Assembly: GCF_015999335.1 (NCBI RefSeq)
Contig: NZ_JAEACP010000011.1
Coordinates: 1-64,000 of the forward strand
DNA: 64,000 bases
Reading direction: 5' to 3'
Source: Tabrizicola soli
GTDB taxonomy: Bacteria; Pseudomonadota; Alphaproteobacteria; Rhodobacterales; Rhodobacteraceae
The first letter of the stretch is position 1, and each line of letters opens with the position of its first letter. A program made the position numbers and the translations under genes. Positions 53,062-63,005 of this stretch are shown piece after piece. Below the pieces are notes generated by a model. The model saw nothing but the letters and a program-made list of their open reading frames with translations, was not told the origin of the DNA and made no database searches.

Positions 53062-55437
53062 TCAGCCTTGCGCCGACCGGCCGGCCCCCGCCGACAGCTC
53101 CAGCACCGATTGCGCCAGGGCCCGGCGGTCCAGCCCGAAGTGCCGGTAGAGATCGCCGATGGTGCCGGTCTGGCCGAAATGCTCCACCCCGTGCGAGACG
53201 CAGCGGTGGCCGCCGACCGACCCCAGCCAGGCGAGCGTCGCCGGGTGGCCGTCGATGGCGGTGACGATCAGGCAGTCGCGCGGCAGGTCGGCGAAAAGCG
53301 TCTCGACATGGCTGCAGGCCCGGCGGTTGCCGCGGGCCCGGACGCGCTGCGCGGCGGTCCAGCCCGCGTTCAGGCGGTCGGCGGAAGTGACGGCGAGCAC
53401 CCCCACGTCGCGCCGGTGCTCGCCGATGAGACCCGCCGCGGCGATGGCCTCGGGGGCGATGGCGCCCTGGTAGGCGATCACCACCTCGCAGTTCGGGCCC
53501 GGCGGGCGCAGCCAGTAGGCGCCGTCGACGGCGCCCTGCCGGAAAGCGTCGTCCCGGCGCCTGCCCGGTTGCTCCAGCGGGTTGGTGGTCAGCCGCAGAT
53601 AGACCGAGCCGCCGGTCTCGTCGCGCAGCCAGGTGCGTTCGTCCGGGTCGCCCTCGCCGTCGCGCTGCAGGTAGTCGAAGGCCCATTCCAGGATCACCGC
53701 CAGCTCGTCGGCGAAGGCCGGTTCGAAGGCGGCAAGCCCATCCTGCGCCATGCCGGTCAGGGGCGTGCCGATGGATTGATGCGCCCCGCCCTCGGGCGCC
53801 AGCGTCACGCCCGAAGGGGTGCCCACGATGATGAAGCGCGCGTCCTGGTAGCAGGCGTAGTTCAGCGCATCGAGGCCGCGATGCACGAAGGGGTCATAGA
53901 CCGTGCCGATGGGGATCAGCCGCTTGCCGAACAGGCTGTGGCTCAGCCCCGCAGCACCCAGCAGCAGGAACAGGTTCATCTCGGCGATGCCCAGTTCGAT
54001 GTGCTGGCCTTCGGGTGCGAAGTCCCATTTCGCGGTCGAGGGGATGCGATGCTCGATGAAGGCGTCCGCCAGCGGTTTGCGCGCAAAGAGTTTGCGCCGG
54101 TTCACCCAGGGGCCGAGGTTCGTGGTGCCGGTCACATCGGGCGAGGTGGTGACGATCCGCGCCGCCAAGGCACTGTCGCCCCTGGCCAGATCGTCCAGGA
54201 TCCTGCCGAAGGCGGCCTGGGTCGAGATCTCGCGCTCGGTGTCGATTCCGATCCGCGGCACGGCGAGCCTGTCGTCGCGATACCGCCGCCGCCCCTTGAG
54301 GAAGAAGGGAACCCTTGCCAGAAAGCCCTTCAGCGCCTGCGCGTCGCCCACACCCGCGAAGGGCTCCCATTCCTGCCCCTCGGCCACCCCCATATGCGCC
54401 TGCCAGGCGGCGAACTGGGTCGGGTTCATCAGCCCGCCGTGGTTGTCCTTGTGCCCGGCGATCGGCGTGCCCCAGCCCTTGATCGTATAGGCCAGAAAGC
54501 AGGTCGGCCGGTCGTGATCCACGGCGGCGAAGGCATCCGCCATGGTCTCGACGCAGTTGCCGCCCAGGTTCTCCATCAGCGCGGCCAGTTCGGCGTCGCT
54601 GCGCCGGTCGATCAAGGCCGAAACCTCGCCCTGGTCGCCGAGATCCTCCATCAGCCGCTTGCGCCAGACCGCCCCGCCCATGAAGGTCAGCGCGGCATAG
54701 TGCTGGTTCGGGCAGGCGTCGATCCAGTCGCGCAAGGCGCCGCCGCCCGGCTCGGCGAAGGCCGCCCGTTGCAGGGCGCCGTATTTCACCCGCACCACAT
54801 CCCAGCCGAAGGCCTCGAAGATCTTCTCGACGCGGGCGAACAGCCCCTCGCGCACGATCCCGTCCAGCGACTGGCGGTTGTAGTCGATGATCCACCAGCA
54901 ATTGCGCAGGTCGTTCTTCCAGCCCTCCTGCAGGGCCTCGTAGACATTGCCCTCGTCCAGCTCGGCGTCGCCCACCAGCGCGACCATGCGCCCCGGCGGC
55001 AGATCGCGGCCCCAGGCCTTGGCCGCGATGTAGTCCTGCACCAGAGAGGCGAAGGTGGTGATCGCCACGCCCAGCCCCACCGAGCCGGTGGAGAAATCCA
55101 CGTCATCCACGTCCTTGGTCCGGCTGGGATAGCTTTGCACCCCGCCGAAGCCGCGAAAATCCTCCATCTTCCCGCGGCTCAGGTTGCCCATCAGATACTG
55201 GATGGCATGGAACACCGGCGCGGCATGCGGCTTCACCGCCACCCGGTCCTCGGGCCGCAACGCCTGGAAATAGAGCGCGGTCAGGATCGACACCATCGAG
55301 GCGGAGGACGCCTGATGCCCGCCGATCTTGATCGCGTCCACCTTGGGGCGGACGTGGTTGGCATGGTGGATCATCCAGTGCGACAGCCACAGAAGCCGCT
55401 GCTCGATGGTCTTCAGATGCTGCACGTCTCGGGTCAT
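53062..55437 (-). CDS. AceE/transketolase-like thiamine-diphosphate E1, MdeB-like
   Basis: A 791-residue homodimeric-type E1. The thiamine-diphosphate motif is [21 protein letters not shown] followed by [11 protein letters not shown], as in AceE GDGEMDE...[20 protein letters not shown] matches the substrate-channel start. It lacks the first 60-80 residues of E. coli AceE, the region that contacts the E2 core. With an upstream methionine gamma-lyase it resembles mdeB of Pseudomonas putida, whose product acts on 2-oxobutyrate. Its role here, converting 2-oxobutyrate toward propionyl-CoA, is inference. ATG 55437 has GAGGAG upstream. Confidence 0.82.
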   Translation of the reverse strand: MTRDVQHLKTIEQRLLWLSHWMIHHANHVRPKVDAIKIGGHQASSASMVSILTALYFQALRPEDRVAVKPHAAPVFHAIQYLMGNLSRGKMEDFRGFGGVQSYPSRTKDVDDVDFSTGSVGLGVAITTFASLVQDYIAAKAWGRDLPPGRMVALVGDAELDEGNVYEALQEGWKNDLRNCWWIIDYNRQSLDGIVREGLFARVEKIFEAFGWDVVRVKYGALQRAAFAEPGGGALRDWIDACPNQHYAALTFMGGAVWRKRLMEDLGDQGEVSALIDRRSDAELAALMENLGGNCVETMADAFAAVDHDRPTCFLAYTIKGWGTPIAGHKDNHGGLMNPTQFAAWQAHMGVAEGQEWEPFAGVGDAQALKGFLARVPFFLKGRRRYRDDRLAVPRIGIDTEREISTQAAFGRILDDLARGDSALAARIVTTSPDVTGTTNLGPWVNRRKLFARKPLADAFIEHRIPSTAKWDFAPEGQHIELGIAEMNLFLLLGAAGLSHSLFGKRLIPIGTVYDPFVHRGLDALNYACYQDARFIIVGTPSGVTLAPEGGAHQSIGTPLTGMAQDGLAAFEPAFADELAVILEWAFDYLQRDGEGDPDERTWLRDETGGSVYLRLTTNPLEQPGRRRDDAFRQGAVDGAYWLRPPGPNCEVVIAYQGAIAPEAIAAAGLIGEHRRDVGVLAVTSADRLNAGWTAAQRVRARGNRRACSHVETLFADLPRDCLIVTAIDGHPATLAWLGSVGGHRCVSHGVEHFGQTGTIGDLYRHFGLDRRALAQSVLELSAGAGRSAQG

Positions 55438-55452
55438 CGGCGGCTCCTCTGG

Positions 55453-55587
55453 TCAGGCGGCAGAGACGATCCCGCCCGCATGGGCGACCGGGTTCAGGTG
55501 GTTCAGCCTATCGCGGATCGCGGGGAAACCAACCGGCGCATCGCGACCGGCCCCGGACGCCTGCGCGGAAGCCGGCGTCACGCTCAT
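55453..55587 (-). CDS. possible 44-residue leader ORF between mdeA and E1 gene
   Basis: ATG 55587 overlaps the mdeA stop (ATGA). The frame runs 44 codons (MSVTPASAQASGAGRDAP...) to TGA at 55455-55453. Five in-frame codons later the E1 gene starts at 55437, so both are in one frame. It could be a coupled small protein, a leader aiding E1 translation, or an N-terminal part separated by a recent stop. No similarity to the AceE N terminus was recognised. Confidence 0.35.
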   Translation of the reverse strand: MSVTPASAQASGAGRDAPVGFPAIRDRLNHLNPVAHAGGIVSAA

Positions 55588-56780
55588 TCCGCATTGTGGG
55601 CGGCCAGGGCCTGCATCAGGTCGTCCAGGATGTCCTCCACCCCCTCCAGCCCGACCGAGAGGCGCACCAGCCCCTCGGCGATGCCATGGGCGGCGCGTTC
55701 CTCGGGGGTATAGGTGGAATGGGTCATGGACGCCGGATGCTGGATCAGGCTTTCCGCATCGCCCAGGCTGACCGCCCGCTGGACCAGCGCCAGGCGGTTC
55801 ATCATCGCGATTCCCCCCGCCTTGCCGCCCACCACCTCGAACGGGATCATGCCCCCGAAAGCCGCCATCTGCCGCCGCGCCAGATCGGCTTGCGGGAAGG
55901 AATCCAGCCCCGGATAATGCACGCATTTCACCGCCGGATGCGCCTCGAGCGCGCGGGCTATGGTCAGGGCGGCGGCGGAATGGGCCCGGACCCGCAGGTC
56001 CAGCGTCTTGATCCCGCGCAAGAGCAGCATGGCCGAGAGGGGGGACATCACCGCCCCGGTCATGTCCTTGATGCCGACCAGCCGGATGGCCTGGATATCC
56101 TCGGCCCGGCCCGCGACCAGCCCCGCGATCACATCGCCATGGCCGCTGAGGTATTTGGTCGCCGAATGGACCACGATATCCGCGCCATGCTCGACGGGCC
56201 GGGTCAGGACGGGCGTGGCATAGGTGTTGTCCACCACCACCCTTGCGCCGTGCCGGTGGGCGATCCCGGCAATGGCGGCGATGTCCACCAGCCGGTTGTT
56301 GGGGTTGGCGGGCGTCTCGAAATAGACGATCCGGGTCCTGGGGCCGATCGTGGCCGCCAGATTGGCCGGATCGGACAGGTCCACCGGCCGCACCGTGACG
56401 CCGAAGCGCGGCAGGCCATGGGTCAGGAAGGCGAAGGTGCAGCCGTACAGCGTCTTGTCCAGGATCACCTCGTCGCCCGCCCGAAGGAAGGTCCAGAGCG
56501 TCGCGGTGATCGCCCCCATGCCCGAGGCGGCGCAAAGCCCGGCCTCGGCCCCTTCCAGATTGGCGATGCGCCGTTCCAGGGCCTCCAGCGTCGGGTTCGA
56601 GATCCGGCTGTAGAAATGGCCCTCGGCCGCGCCCGCGAACATCGCGCCGCCGGCCTCGGCCGTATCGAAGGTGAAGGTCGAGGACAGGTAGACCGGCGGG
56701 TTCAGCGCGCCCTGATGCTCGCGGGGGTCATAGCCATGGTGAATGGCGCGGGTGGCAAGGCTGGGCTGTGTATCGCGCAT
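55584..56780 (-). CDS. mdeA: methionine gamma-lyase
   Basis: A 398-residue PLP enzyme, the same length as the P. putida lyase, splitting methionine into methanethiol, ammonia and 2-oxobutyrate. YSRISNPTLEALERRIANLE binds PLP phosphate. LDKTLYGCTFAFL holds Cys114, the equivalent of Cys116 that marks methionine gamma-lyases among the Cys/Met PLP family. The Schiff-base lysine is Lys209 in HSATKYLSGHGDV. ATG 56780 has AAGGA upstream. It is divergent from an Lrp-type regulator and upstream of an E1-like gene, matching the mdeRAB arrangement. Confidence 0.88.
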   Translation of the reverse strand: MRDTQPSLATRAIHHGYDPREHQGALNPPVYLSSTFTFDTAEAGGAMFAGAAEGHFYSRISNPTLEALERRIANLEGAEAGLCAASGMGAITATLWTFLRAGDEVILDKTLYGCTFAFLTHGLPRFGVTVRPVDLSDPANLAATIGPRTRIVYFETPANPNNRLVDIAAIAGIAHRHGARVVVDNTYATPVLTRPVEHGADIVVHSATKYLSGHGDVIAGLVAGRAEDIQAIRLVGIKDMTGAVMSPLSAMLLLRGIKTLDLRVRAHSAAALTIARALEAHPAVKCVHYPGLDSFPQADLARRQMAAFGGMIPFEVVGGKAGGIAMMNRLALVQRAVSLGDAESLIQHPASMTHSTYTPEERAAHGIAEGLVRLSVGLEGVEDILDDLMQALAAHNAE

Positions 56781-56823
56781 CGGGCTGTCCTTCTGGCTGC
56801 CCACCAGACTGCGCCTGTTCCCG

Positions 56824-56848
56824 TGGCATTTGGTTGCCAATCATGCCA
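56824..56848. promoter_or_regulatory. candidate Lrp-type operator between mdeA and mdeR
   Basis: TGGCAT (56824-56829) and ATGCCA (56843-56848) form an outer inverted repeat around TGGTTGCCA; a second palindrome GCATTTAATGC is at 56868-56878. Repeated TGGCA/TGCCA halves in a divergent gap are expected for an Lrp/AsnC regulator. Confidence 0.5.
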
Positions 56849-56891
56849 GAAAGGAAGCCAGGATCAGCATTTAATGCCAAGGCAGGCCAGG

Positions 56892-57350
56892 ATGGACGAA
56901 AAAGACCGCCAGATCATCCGCGCCCTGCAAAGGAACGGCCGCGCCACGAATCTGGAGATCGCGGCCGAGGTGAACCTTTCGCCCTCGCCCTGCCTGCGCC
57001 GGATCCGGCTGCTGGAGGAAGCGGGCGCGATCCTCGGCTACCGGGCCATTGCCGACCAGGGCGCCTATGGTCTGCCGGTCACGGTCTTCATCCGCATCCG
57101 GCTGGAGCGGCACAGCGACGAGGTGGTGAAGCATTTCGAAAGCCGCATCCGTGCGCTGGACGAGGTGCTGGACTGTCACTTGCTGACCGGCGCGGCGGAC
57201 TATCATCTTCGCGTCGTGGTCGCCGGGCTGGAGGCCTATGAAAGCTTCATCCGCAACCGGATCCATCCGATCGGCGGCATCGCCTCGATCGAATCGAGTT
57301 TCGTCTACGGCACGGTCAAGAACACCGGGGTTTTCCCGCGGGTCGGGTGA
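56892..57350 (+). CDS. mdeR: Lrp/AsnC-type regulator of methionine degradation
   Basis: A 152-residue regulator: winged helix MDEKDRQIIRALQRNGRATNLEIAAEVNLSPSPCLRRIRLLEEAG (1-46), hinge IADQGAYGLPVTVFIRIRLERHS, and the RAM ligand domain (VLDCHLLTGAADYHLRVVV, about 95-113). Divergent from mdeA, and like MdeR of P. putida it is of the Lrp family. Methionine or 2-oxobutyrate as effector is inference. ATG 56892 follows AGGCCAGG; ATG 56874 (MPRQAR) is possible. Confidence 0.85.
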   Translation: MDEKDRQIIRALQRNGRATNLEIAAEVNLSPSPCLRRIRLLEEAGAILGYRAIADQGAYGLPVTVFIRIRLERHSDEVVKHFESRIRALDEVLDCHLLTGAADYHLRVVVAGLEAYESFIRNRIHPIGGIASIESSFVYGTVKNTGVFPRVG

Positions 57351-57420
57351 AACCGGGGCAAAGATGCTGTCCCTGCCCCATGACCTTCGCTAGACTGTCC
57401 CGGCTGGAGGGGGGGAAGCC

Positions 57421-58713
57421 ATGGAATTCATCGCAAGAGCAACCGCCGTCGTCGGCGGCACGGTTGCCTTCCTGCGGCGCATGCGGTCGCCCGCGCATCA
57501 GGCCTTCGGCGCCGATCCCGCCATTCCCCAGGCGCGCAGCCAGGGGATCATGACCCTGAAGGTGCCCGTCGCCGAAGGCTGGAAGGACGGCCGCCTGCCG
57601 GTCTGCGCGCCCGGTCTGGCGGTCAATGCCTTCGCCTCGGGCCTGGACCACCCACGCTGGATCGAGGTGCTGCCGAACGGCGACGTGCTCGTCGCGGAAT
57701 CGAAGGAGCAGCCCGGACCGCCGAAGACGCTGATGGACCACGCCGCGCAGGCGACGATGCGTCGGGTCAAGGCGATCGGGAAAAGCGCGAACCGCGTCAC
57801 CCTGTGGCGGGACGCCGATGGCGACGGCGCGGCGGAGATCCGCGAGGTCTTCGTCGGGAACCAGAACCAGCCGTTCGGCATGGCCCTGGTGGGAAGCCGG
57901 TTCTACCTGGGCAATACCGACGGCATCAAGGTCTTCGACTACAGCCCGGGCGACACCGCGCTGTCGGGCGACGGGCAAAAACTGGTGGAGTTCAAGCCGC
58001 ATGGCCACTGGACGCGCAGCCTGATCGCCTCGCCCGACGGTTCGAAGATCTACGCCGGCGTCGGCTCGCTGTCGAATATCGGCGATCAGGGCATGGCGGC
58101 CGAGGAGGGCCGCGCCGCGATCTGGGAGCTGGACCTGGCGACCGGCCGGTCCCGCATCTTCGCCTCGGGCCTGCGCAATGCCGTCGGCATGGCCTGGGAG
58201 CCGGAGACCGGCCAGCTCTGGACCGTCGTCAACGAGCGTGACGGCCTCGGCGACGAAACCCCGCCCGACTATCTCACCTCGGTGCGCGACGGCGGCTTCT
58301 ACGGCTGGCCCTATTGCTATTGGGGCAAGACGGTGGACGACCGGGTGCCGCAGGATCCGGCGCTGGTCGCGCGCGCGATCACGCCGGATTACGCCCTTGG
58401 CGGCCATACGGCGTCGCTCGGCCTGTGCTGGATGCCCGACGGCACCCTGCCCGGCTTCGGCCCCGGCATGGTGATCGGCCAGCATGGATCCTGGAACCGC
58501 TCCAGGCTGAGCGGCTACCGGCTGATCTTCGTGCCCTTCGAGAACGGGGCGCCCAGCGGCCCGGCGCGGGACATCCTTACCGGCTTCCTGTCCGAGGACG
58601 AGAAGCTGGCCTACGGGCGGCCCGTCGGGGTGGCCCTGGGGCCTGACGGAAGGTCCCTCCTGATGGCGGATGACGTCGGCGACATCATCTGGCGCGTCTC
58701 GGCGGCCGGCTAG
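57421..58713 (+). CDS. PQQ-type sorbosone/sugar dehydrogenase-like protein
   Basis: A 430-residue protein with the six-bladed propeller of soluble glucose/sorbosone dehydrogenases: FASGLDHPRWIEVLPNGDVLVAES (about 73-95), HGHWTRSLIASPDGSKIYAGVGSLSNIGD, ASGLRNAVGMAWEPETGQLWTVVNERD, VIGQHGSWNRS. These enzymes use pyrroloquinoline quinone in the periplasm. The N terminus has a short hydrophobic segment (ATAVVGGTVAFLRR) that may be a poor signal or anchor. GGAGGGGG precedes ATG 57421. No PQQ-synthesis genes are in view; substrate unknown. Confidence 0.82.
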   Translation: MEFIARATAVVGGTVAFLRRMRSPAHQAFGADPAIPQARSQGIMTLKVPVAEGWKDGRLPVCAPGLAVNAFASGLDHPRWIEVLPNGDVLVAESKEQPGPPKTLMDHAAQATMRRVKAIGKSANRVTLWRDADGDGAAEIREVFVGNQNQPFGMALVGSRFYLGNTDGIKVFDYSPGDTALSGDGQKLVEFKPHGHWTRSLIASPDGSKIYAGVGSLSNIGDQGMAAEEGRAAIWELDLATGRSRIFASGLRNAVGMAWEPETGQLWTVVNERDGLGDETPPDYLTSVRDGGFYGWPYCYWGKTVDDRVPQDPALVARAITPDYALGGHTASLGLCWMPDGTLPGFGPGMVIGQHGSWNRSRLSGYRLIFVPFENGAPSGPARDILTGFLSEDEKLAYGRPVGVALGPDGRSLLMADDVGDIIWRVSAAG

Positions 58714-58752
58714 AGCGGTCCGCCGGCCGGCCCGGCCGTTTCCGGCTCGGCT

Positions 58753-59004
58753 TCACATGAGGCGCCGCGCCGCGCCAAGGGCCGTCAGCGTCACCCGGGT
58801 CGCGCCGCCATGCATGGCGATCCCAGTCACTTCCATCGGGCAGCGGTCGAGATCGCCGCCCAGGACCTCGATCGTGCCCGCGCCATGGAACGCGCTGTCG
58901 AGGAGCGACAGAAGCGCCTCGCCATGCAGGACCGCCTCGACGCCCTCGCGGGTGCGGGTGATGACGTCGGGGGTGACGTGGCGGCTGCCGATGATCAGGT
59001 CCAT
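58753..59004 (-). CDS. small hypothetical protein downstream of nrdJ
   Basis: An 83-residue soluble protein, MDLIIGSRHVTPDVITRTREGVE..., with predicted beta strands and an alanine/arginine-rich end. ATG 59004 has AGGAAG upstream; an ATG at 59082 would place residues inside the hairpin after nrdJ. It follows nrdJ on the same strand at an 82-base gap holding a stem-loop. Not recognised. It converges with the PQQ-type gene. Confidence 0.5.
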   Translation of the reverse strand: MDLIIGSRHVTPDVITRTREGVEAVLHGEALLSLLDSAFHGAGTIEVLGGDLDRCPMEVTGIAMHGGATRVTLTALGAARRLM

Positions 59005-59050
59005 GGGTCTGCTTCCTTTGCGGCCGCCTGCGGCCGCTCCGACAGGGGAG

Positions 59051-59075
59051 CACGGGCCCGCGCATGGGGCCCGTG
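59051..59075 (-). terminator. stem-loop after nrdJ
   Basis: CACGGGCCC (59051-59059) pairs with GGGCCCGTG (59067-59075) over seven bases. It lacks a U-run, so it may stabilise the nrdJ 3' end rather than terminate. Confidence 0.5.
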
Positions 59076-59086
59076 ACGGCATTTCG

Positions 59087-62000
59087 TCAGCTGCAGCCGG
59101 TGGTCGAGCCGCAGGTCAGGCACTTGTTGCAGGTGCCGTTGCGGACCAGCGTATAGTTGCCGCATTCGACGCAGGAATCGCCGGTATAGCCCTGCAGCTT
59201 CGCCTTGGCCCTGGCCTGGGCATCACTGCTCGCCGCGCCGATCGCGAAGGTGCTGGTGGTCTCGGAGAAGCCCGAGACGCGGGTCTCGGTCATCATCGCC
59301 GCCAGCGGGGCCGCGGCCTCGGTGCCGGTGGCGAGGCCGCCGCCGAAAGCGGTGGCCGCGGCCCCGCCCTGCAGCACGGTGAACTCCTGCGGCAGGCGCT
59401 TGCGCAGGTATCCGGTCGAGGAGATCTGCTTCAGCACCTCCAGCGATTTCGACGCCGCCGTCTCGCTGACTTCCGAGATGTTGCGCTTGCCCTCCTCGTC
59501 GCCCCGGCCGAGGTCGTCGAAGCTCGCCCCTTTCGGCGCGACATGCGCCAGGTCGGTGCGGTCGAGGTAGCTGATCGCGAGCTCCCGGAAGATATAGTCC
59601 AGGATCGAGGTCGCGTTCTTCACCGAGTCGTTGCCCTGGACCATGCCGGCGGGCTCGAACCGGGTGAAGGTGAAGGCCTCGACGAATTCCTCCAGCGGCA
59701 CGCCGTATTGCAGGCCGACCGAGACCGCGATGGCGAAGTTGTTCATCATCGCCCGGAAGCCCGCGCCTTCCTTGTGCATGTCGATGAAGATCTCGCCCAG
59801 CGAGCCGTCCTGATACTCGCCGGTGCGCAGATAGACCTTGTGCCCGCCGATCAGCGCCTTCTGGGTATAGCCCTTGCGGCGCTCCGGCAGCTTCTCGCGG
59901 TGCGAGCGGACGATCTCCTTGACGATCACCTTCTCGACGATCTTCTCGGCGATGACCTGGGCCTTCTCCATGGCCGAGCCGGAGGCGAGGATTTCCTCGG
60001 CCTCGTCGTCATCCTCGATCAGCGCGGCCGCCAGCGGCTGCGACAGCTTCGACCCGTCGCGGTAAAGCGCGTTGGCCTTGATGCCGAGCGAGTGGGAAAG
60101 CTCATAGGCCGCCAGCGTTTCCGCGATGGTGGCGTTGTTCGGCATGTTGATCGTCTTCGAGATCGCGCCGGAGATGAAGGACTGGGCGGCGGCCATCATG
60201 GTGATGTGGCTTTCCACCGAGAGGAACCGCTTGCCGGTCTTGCCGCAGGGGTTGGCGCAGTCGAAGACCCGGTAATGCTCGGGCTTGAGGTGCGGCGCGC
60301 CTTCGAGGGTCATCGTGCCGCAGACATGGTCGTTGGCCGCGTCGATCTGGGCCTTGGTGAAGCCGAGGTGGCGCAGGAGGTCGAAGGTCGGATCGGCCAG
60401 CTTCTCGTTCGGGATTCCGAGGGTGCCCTTGCAGAAATCCTCGCCCAGTGTCCACTGGTTGAAGACGAAGCGGATGTCGAAGGCCGAGGGCAGCGCCGCC
60501 TCGATCTTCTCGATCTCGCGCGGGCCGAAGCCGTGGCCGATCAACGCGGTGTGGTTGATCGCCGGGGCCTGGCCAAGCGAGCCATGGCCGACGGCGTAAG
60601 CCACGATCTCGGCGGCCTGGCTGGTGGAATAGCCGAGGGCTTCGAGGGCGGCCGGGACCGACTGGTTGATGATCTTGAAATAGCCGCCGCCGGCGAGCTT
60701 CTTGAACTTCACCAGCGCGAAATCGGGCTCGATCCCGGTGGTGTCGCAGTCCATCACCAGGCCGATGGTGCCGGTGGGCGCGATCACCGTGGTCTGGGCG
60801 TTGCGGAAGCCGTGCTGCTGGCCCAGGGCCAGCGCCTCGTCCCAGGCGGATTTCGCAAGGCTGACGAGGGTCTGGTCCGGGCAGTTCGCATGGTCCAGCG
60901 CGACGGCCGGGACGTTCAGCCCCTCGTAGACCCCGGTCGCATGGGCGGCGGCGCGGTGGTTGCGGATCACGCGCAGCATGTGCTCGCGGTTGCGCCCGTA
61001 GCCCGAGAACGGGCCCAGCTCCCGCGCCATCTCGGCCGAGGTGGCATAGGAGATGCCGGTCATGATCGCGGTCAGCGCGCCGCAAAGCGCGCGGCCCTCG
61101 GCGCTGTCATAGCCGAGGCCCATGTTCATCAGAAGGCCGCCGATATTGGCGTAGCCCAGGCCCAGCGTGCGGAAATCATAAGAAAGCTGGGCAATCTCCT
61201 GGCTGGGGAACTGCGCCATCATCACCGAGATTTCCAGCGTGACGGTCCAGAGCCGGGTCGCATGGACATAGCCCTCGGCGTCGAAGCGGCCGTCATGGAA
61301 GAAGGTCAAGAGGTTCATCGACGCCAGGTTGCAGGCGGTGTCGTCGAGGAACATGTATTCCGAGCAGGGGTTCGACCCCCGGATCGGCCCGTCCTCGGGG
61401 CAGGTGTGCCAGGCGTTCACCGTGTCGTGGAACTGGATGCCGGGATCGGCGCAGGCCCAGGCGGCATGGCCGATCTGGTCCCAGAGCTCGCGCGCCGAGA
61501 CGGTCTTGGCGACCTTGCCGTCGGTGCGGCGGACCAGCTCCCAGGGCTGGTCGTTCTTCACCGCCTTGAGGAAGGCGTCGGTCACGCGGACCGAGTTGTT
61601 CGAATTCTGGCCCGAGACCGAGATATAGGCCTCCGAGTCCCAGTCGGTGTCATAGGTCGGGAATTCGATGCTGTCGAAGCCCTGCCGCGCGTATTGCAGC
61701 ACGCGGTTGGTATAGGTGTCCGGGATCATCGCCTTCTTGGCGCCCTTGATCGCGGCCTTCAGCGCCGGGTTCTTCGCCGGGTCGACCGCATCCTCGGTGC
61801 TGCCGTCCCATTGCCGGATCGCGGCGAAGATCTCGTTCAGCCGCGCCTCGTGCATCTTGGACCCGGCGACAAGGGAGGCGACCTTCTGCTCCTCGATCAC
61901 CTTCCAGTTGATGAACTGCTCGATATCGGGGTGATCCATGTCGCAGATCACCATCTTGGCCGCGCGCCGGGTGGTGCCGCCCGACTTGATCGCGCCAGCC

Positions 62001-62791
62001 GCGCGGTCGCCGATCTTGAGAAAGCCCATCAGCCCCGAGGACTTGCCGCCGCCCGAAAGCCTTTCGCCCTCGCCGCGCAGCGACGAGAAGTTGGTGCCGG
62101 TGCCGGAGCCGTATTTGAAGAGCCGCGCCTCGCGGACCCAGAGGTCCATGATGCCGCCGTCGCCGACGAGATCGTCCTTGACCGACTGGATGAAACAGGC
62201 ATGCGGTTGCGGGTGTTCATAGGCCGAGGCCGACCGGGTCAGCTTGCCGGTCTGGTGGTCGACGTAGAAGTGCCCCTGCGACGGCCCGTCGATGCCATAG
62301 GCCCAGTGCAGGCCGGTGTTGAACCACTGCGGGCTGTTCGGCGCGGCCATCTGGTTGGCCAGCATGAAGCGCATCTCGTCGTAATAGGCGCGGGCGTCGG
62401 CCTCGGTGGTGAAATAGCCGCCCTTCCAGCCCCAATAGGCCCAGGCCCCGGCGAGACGGTCGAAGACCTGCTTGGCCGAGGTCTCGCCGGTCATCCGGCG
62501 GTCCTCCGGCAACTGCGCCAGCGCCGCCTCGTCGGGAACCGAGCGCCAGAGGAATTCGGGGACGCCCTTTTCCTTCACCTTCTTCAGGACCGAGGGGACG
62601 CCGGCCTTGCGGAAATACTTCTGAGCCAGCACGTCCGAGGCGACCTGGCTCCAGCCTTCTGGCACTTCGACCGCCTCGTTGCGGAACACCACCTTGCCGT
62701 CCGGGTTGCGGATTTCCGAGGTGGTGAGGGCGAAAGCCATGGACCCATAGGCGCCGGTGGCCTCGGTGGTGAACTTCCGCTCGATCTGCAT
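59087..62791 (-). CDS. nrdJ: class II adenosylcobalamin-dependent ribonucleotide reductase
   Basis: A 1234-residue class II reductase that makes dNTPs with adenosylcobalamin, independent of oxygen. Active-site barrel: [16 protein letters not shown], then [40 protein letters not shown] and [20 protein letters not shown]. The C-terminal zinc-type tail C-x2-C...C-x2-C-x2-C ends CGSTTGCS and carries redox cysteines. ATG 62791 (MQIERKF) is chosen for the GAGGGG site; ATG 62806 is five codons upstream. A promoter with an overlapping NrdR box lies about 180 bases upstream. Confidence 0.97.
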   Translation of the reverse strand: MQIERKFTTEATGAYGSMAFALTTSEIRNPDGKVVFRNEAVEVPEGWSQVASDVLAQKYFRKAGVPSVLKKVKEKGVPEFLWRSVPDEAALAQLPEDRRMTGETSAKQVFDRLAGAWAYWGWKGGYFTTEADARAYYDEMRFMLANQMAAPNSPQWFNTGLHWAYGIDGPSQGHFYVDHQTGKLTRSASAYEHPQPHACFIQSVKDDLVGDGGIMDLWVREARLFKYGSGTGTNFSSLRGEGERLSGGGKSSGLMGFLKIGDRAAGAIKSGGTTRRAAKMVICDMDHPDIEQFINWKVIEEQKVASLVAGSKMHEARLNEIFAAIRQWDGSTEDAVDPAKNPALKAAIKGAKKAMIPDTYTNRVLQYARQGFDSIEFPTYDTDWDSEAYISVSGQNSNNSVRVTDAFLKAVKNDQPWELVRRTDGKVAKTVSARELWDQIGHAAWACADPGIQFHDTVNAWHTCPEDGPIRGSNPCSEYMFLDDTACNLASMNLLTFFHDGRFDAEGYVHATRLWTVTLEISVMMAQFPSQEIAQLSYDFRTLGLGYANIGGLLMNMGLGYDSAEGRALCGALTAIMTGISYATSAEMARELGPFSGYGRNREHMLRVIRNHRAAAHATGVYEGLNVPAVALDHANCPDQTLVSLAKSAWDEALALGQQHGFRNAQTTVIAPTGTIGLVMDCDTTGIEPDFALVKFKKLAGGGYFKIINQSVPAALEALGYSTSQAAEIVAYAVGHGSLGQAPAINHTALIGHGFGPREIEKIEAALPSAFDIRFVFNQWTLGEDFCKGTLGIPNEKLADPTFDLLRHLGFTKAQIDAANDHVCGTMTLEGAPHLKPEHYRVFDCANPCGKTGKRFLSVESHITMMAAAQSFISGAISKTINMPNNATIAETLAAYELSHSLGIKANALYRDGSKLSQPLAAALIEDDDEAEEILASGSAMEKAQVIAEKIVEKVIVKEIVRSHREKLPERRKGYTQKALIGGHKVYLRTGEYQDGSLGEIFIDMHKEGAGFRAMMNNFAIAVSVGLQYGVPLEEFVEAFTFTRFEPAGMVQGNDSVKNATSILDYIFRELAISYLDRTDLAHVAPKGASFDDLGRGDEEGKRNISEVSETAASKSLEVLKQISSTGYLRKRLPQEFTVLQGGAAATAFGGGLATGTEAAAPLAAMMTETRVSGFSETTSTFAIGAASSDAQARAKAKLQGYTGDSCVECGNYTLVRNGTCNKCLTCGSTTGCS

Positions 62792-62969
62792 GCCCCTCAT
62801 CTCCAATTCTTGCGGCCCGTCCGGCCGGTTGAAACCATCAGTCGCGGAAACGAGCCTCGGGCGCGACGGGGCAAGGGAATACGAAACCGGCCTGCCGGCG
62901 CGTGCCGACGGGTTGCGCGGCGCCGTGGTGACGGCGCGTCCGGTGGATCGTCTTGACTGTCCGTCGCGG

Positions 62970-62984
62970 CACTAGATTTTGTGG
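62970..62984 (-). promoter_or_regulatory. NrdR box upstream of nrdJ
   Basis: On the minus strand CCACAAAATCTAGTG matches 12 of 15 bases of the NrdR consensus ACACAAGATATAGTG. It overlaps the -10 of the promoter at 62976-63005, the usual way NrdR represses. A weaker second candidate begins at 62997 but at 27-base spacing rather than the usual 31 or so. Confidence 0.65.
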
Positions 62985-63005
62985 TGATTTCCGCCGCACT
63001 GTCAA
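62976..63005 (-). promoter_or_regulatory. candidate nrdJ promoter
   Basis: TTGACA (63005-63000 on the minus strand), 18 bases, CAAAAT (62981-62976). It would give a leader of roughly 175 bases to ATG 62791. The leader contains no recognisable B12 box or other cobalamin riboswitch landmark. Confidence 0.55.

Noticed and set aside
58670-62956. A 1428-residue rightward reading frame opposite nrdJ
   Set aside because: It is antisense to the strongly conserved nrdJ and has no protein-like features.
62792-62970. Cobalamin riboswitch in the nrdJ leader
   Set aside because: The position and leader length are suitable, but I could not find the conserved B12 box or the usual core strings on the minus strand.
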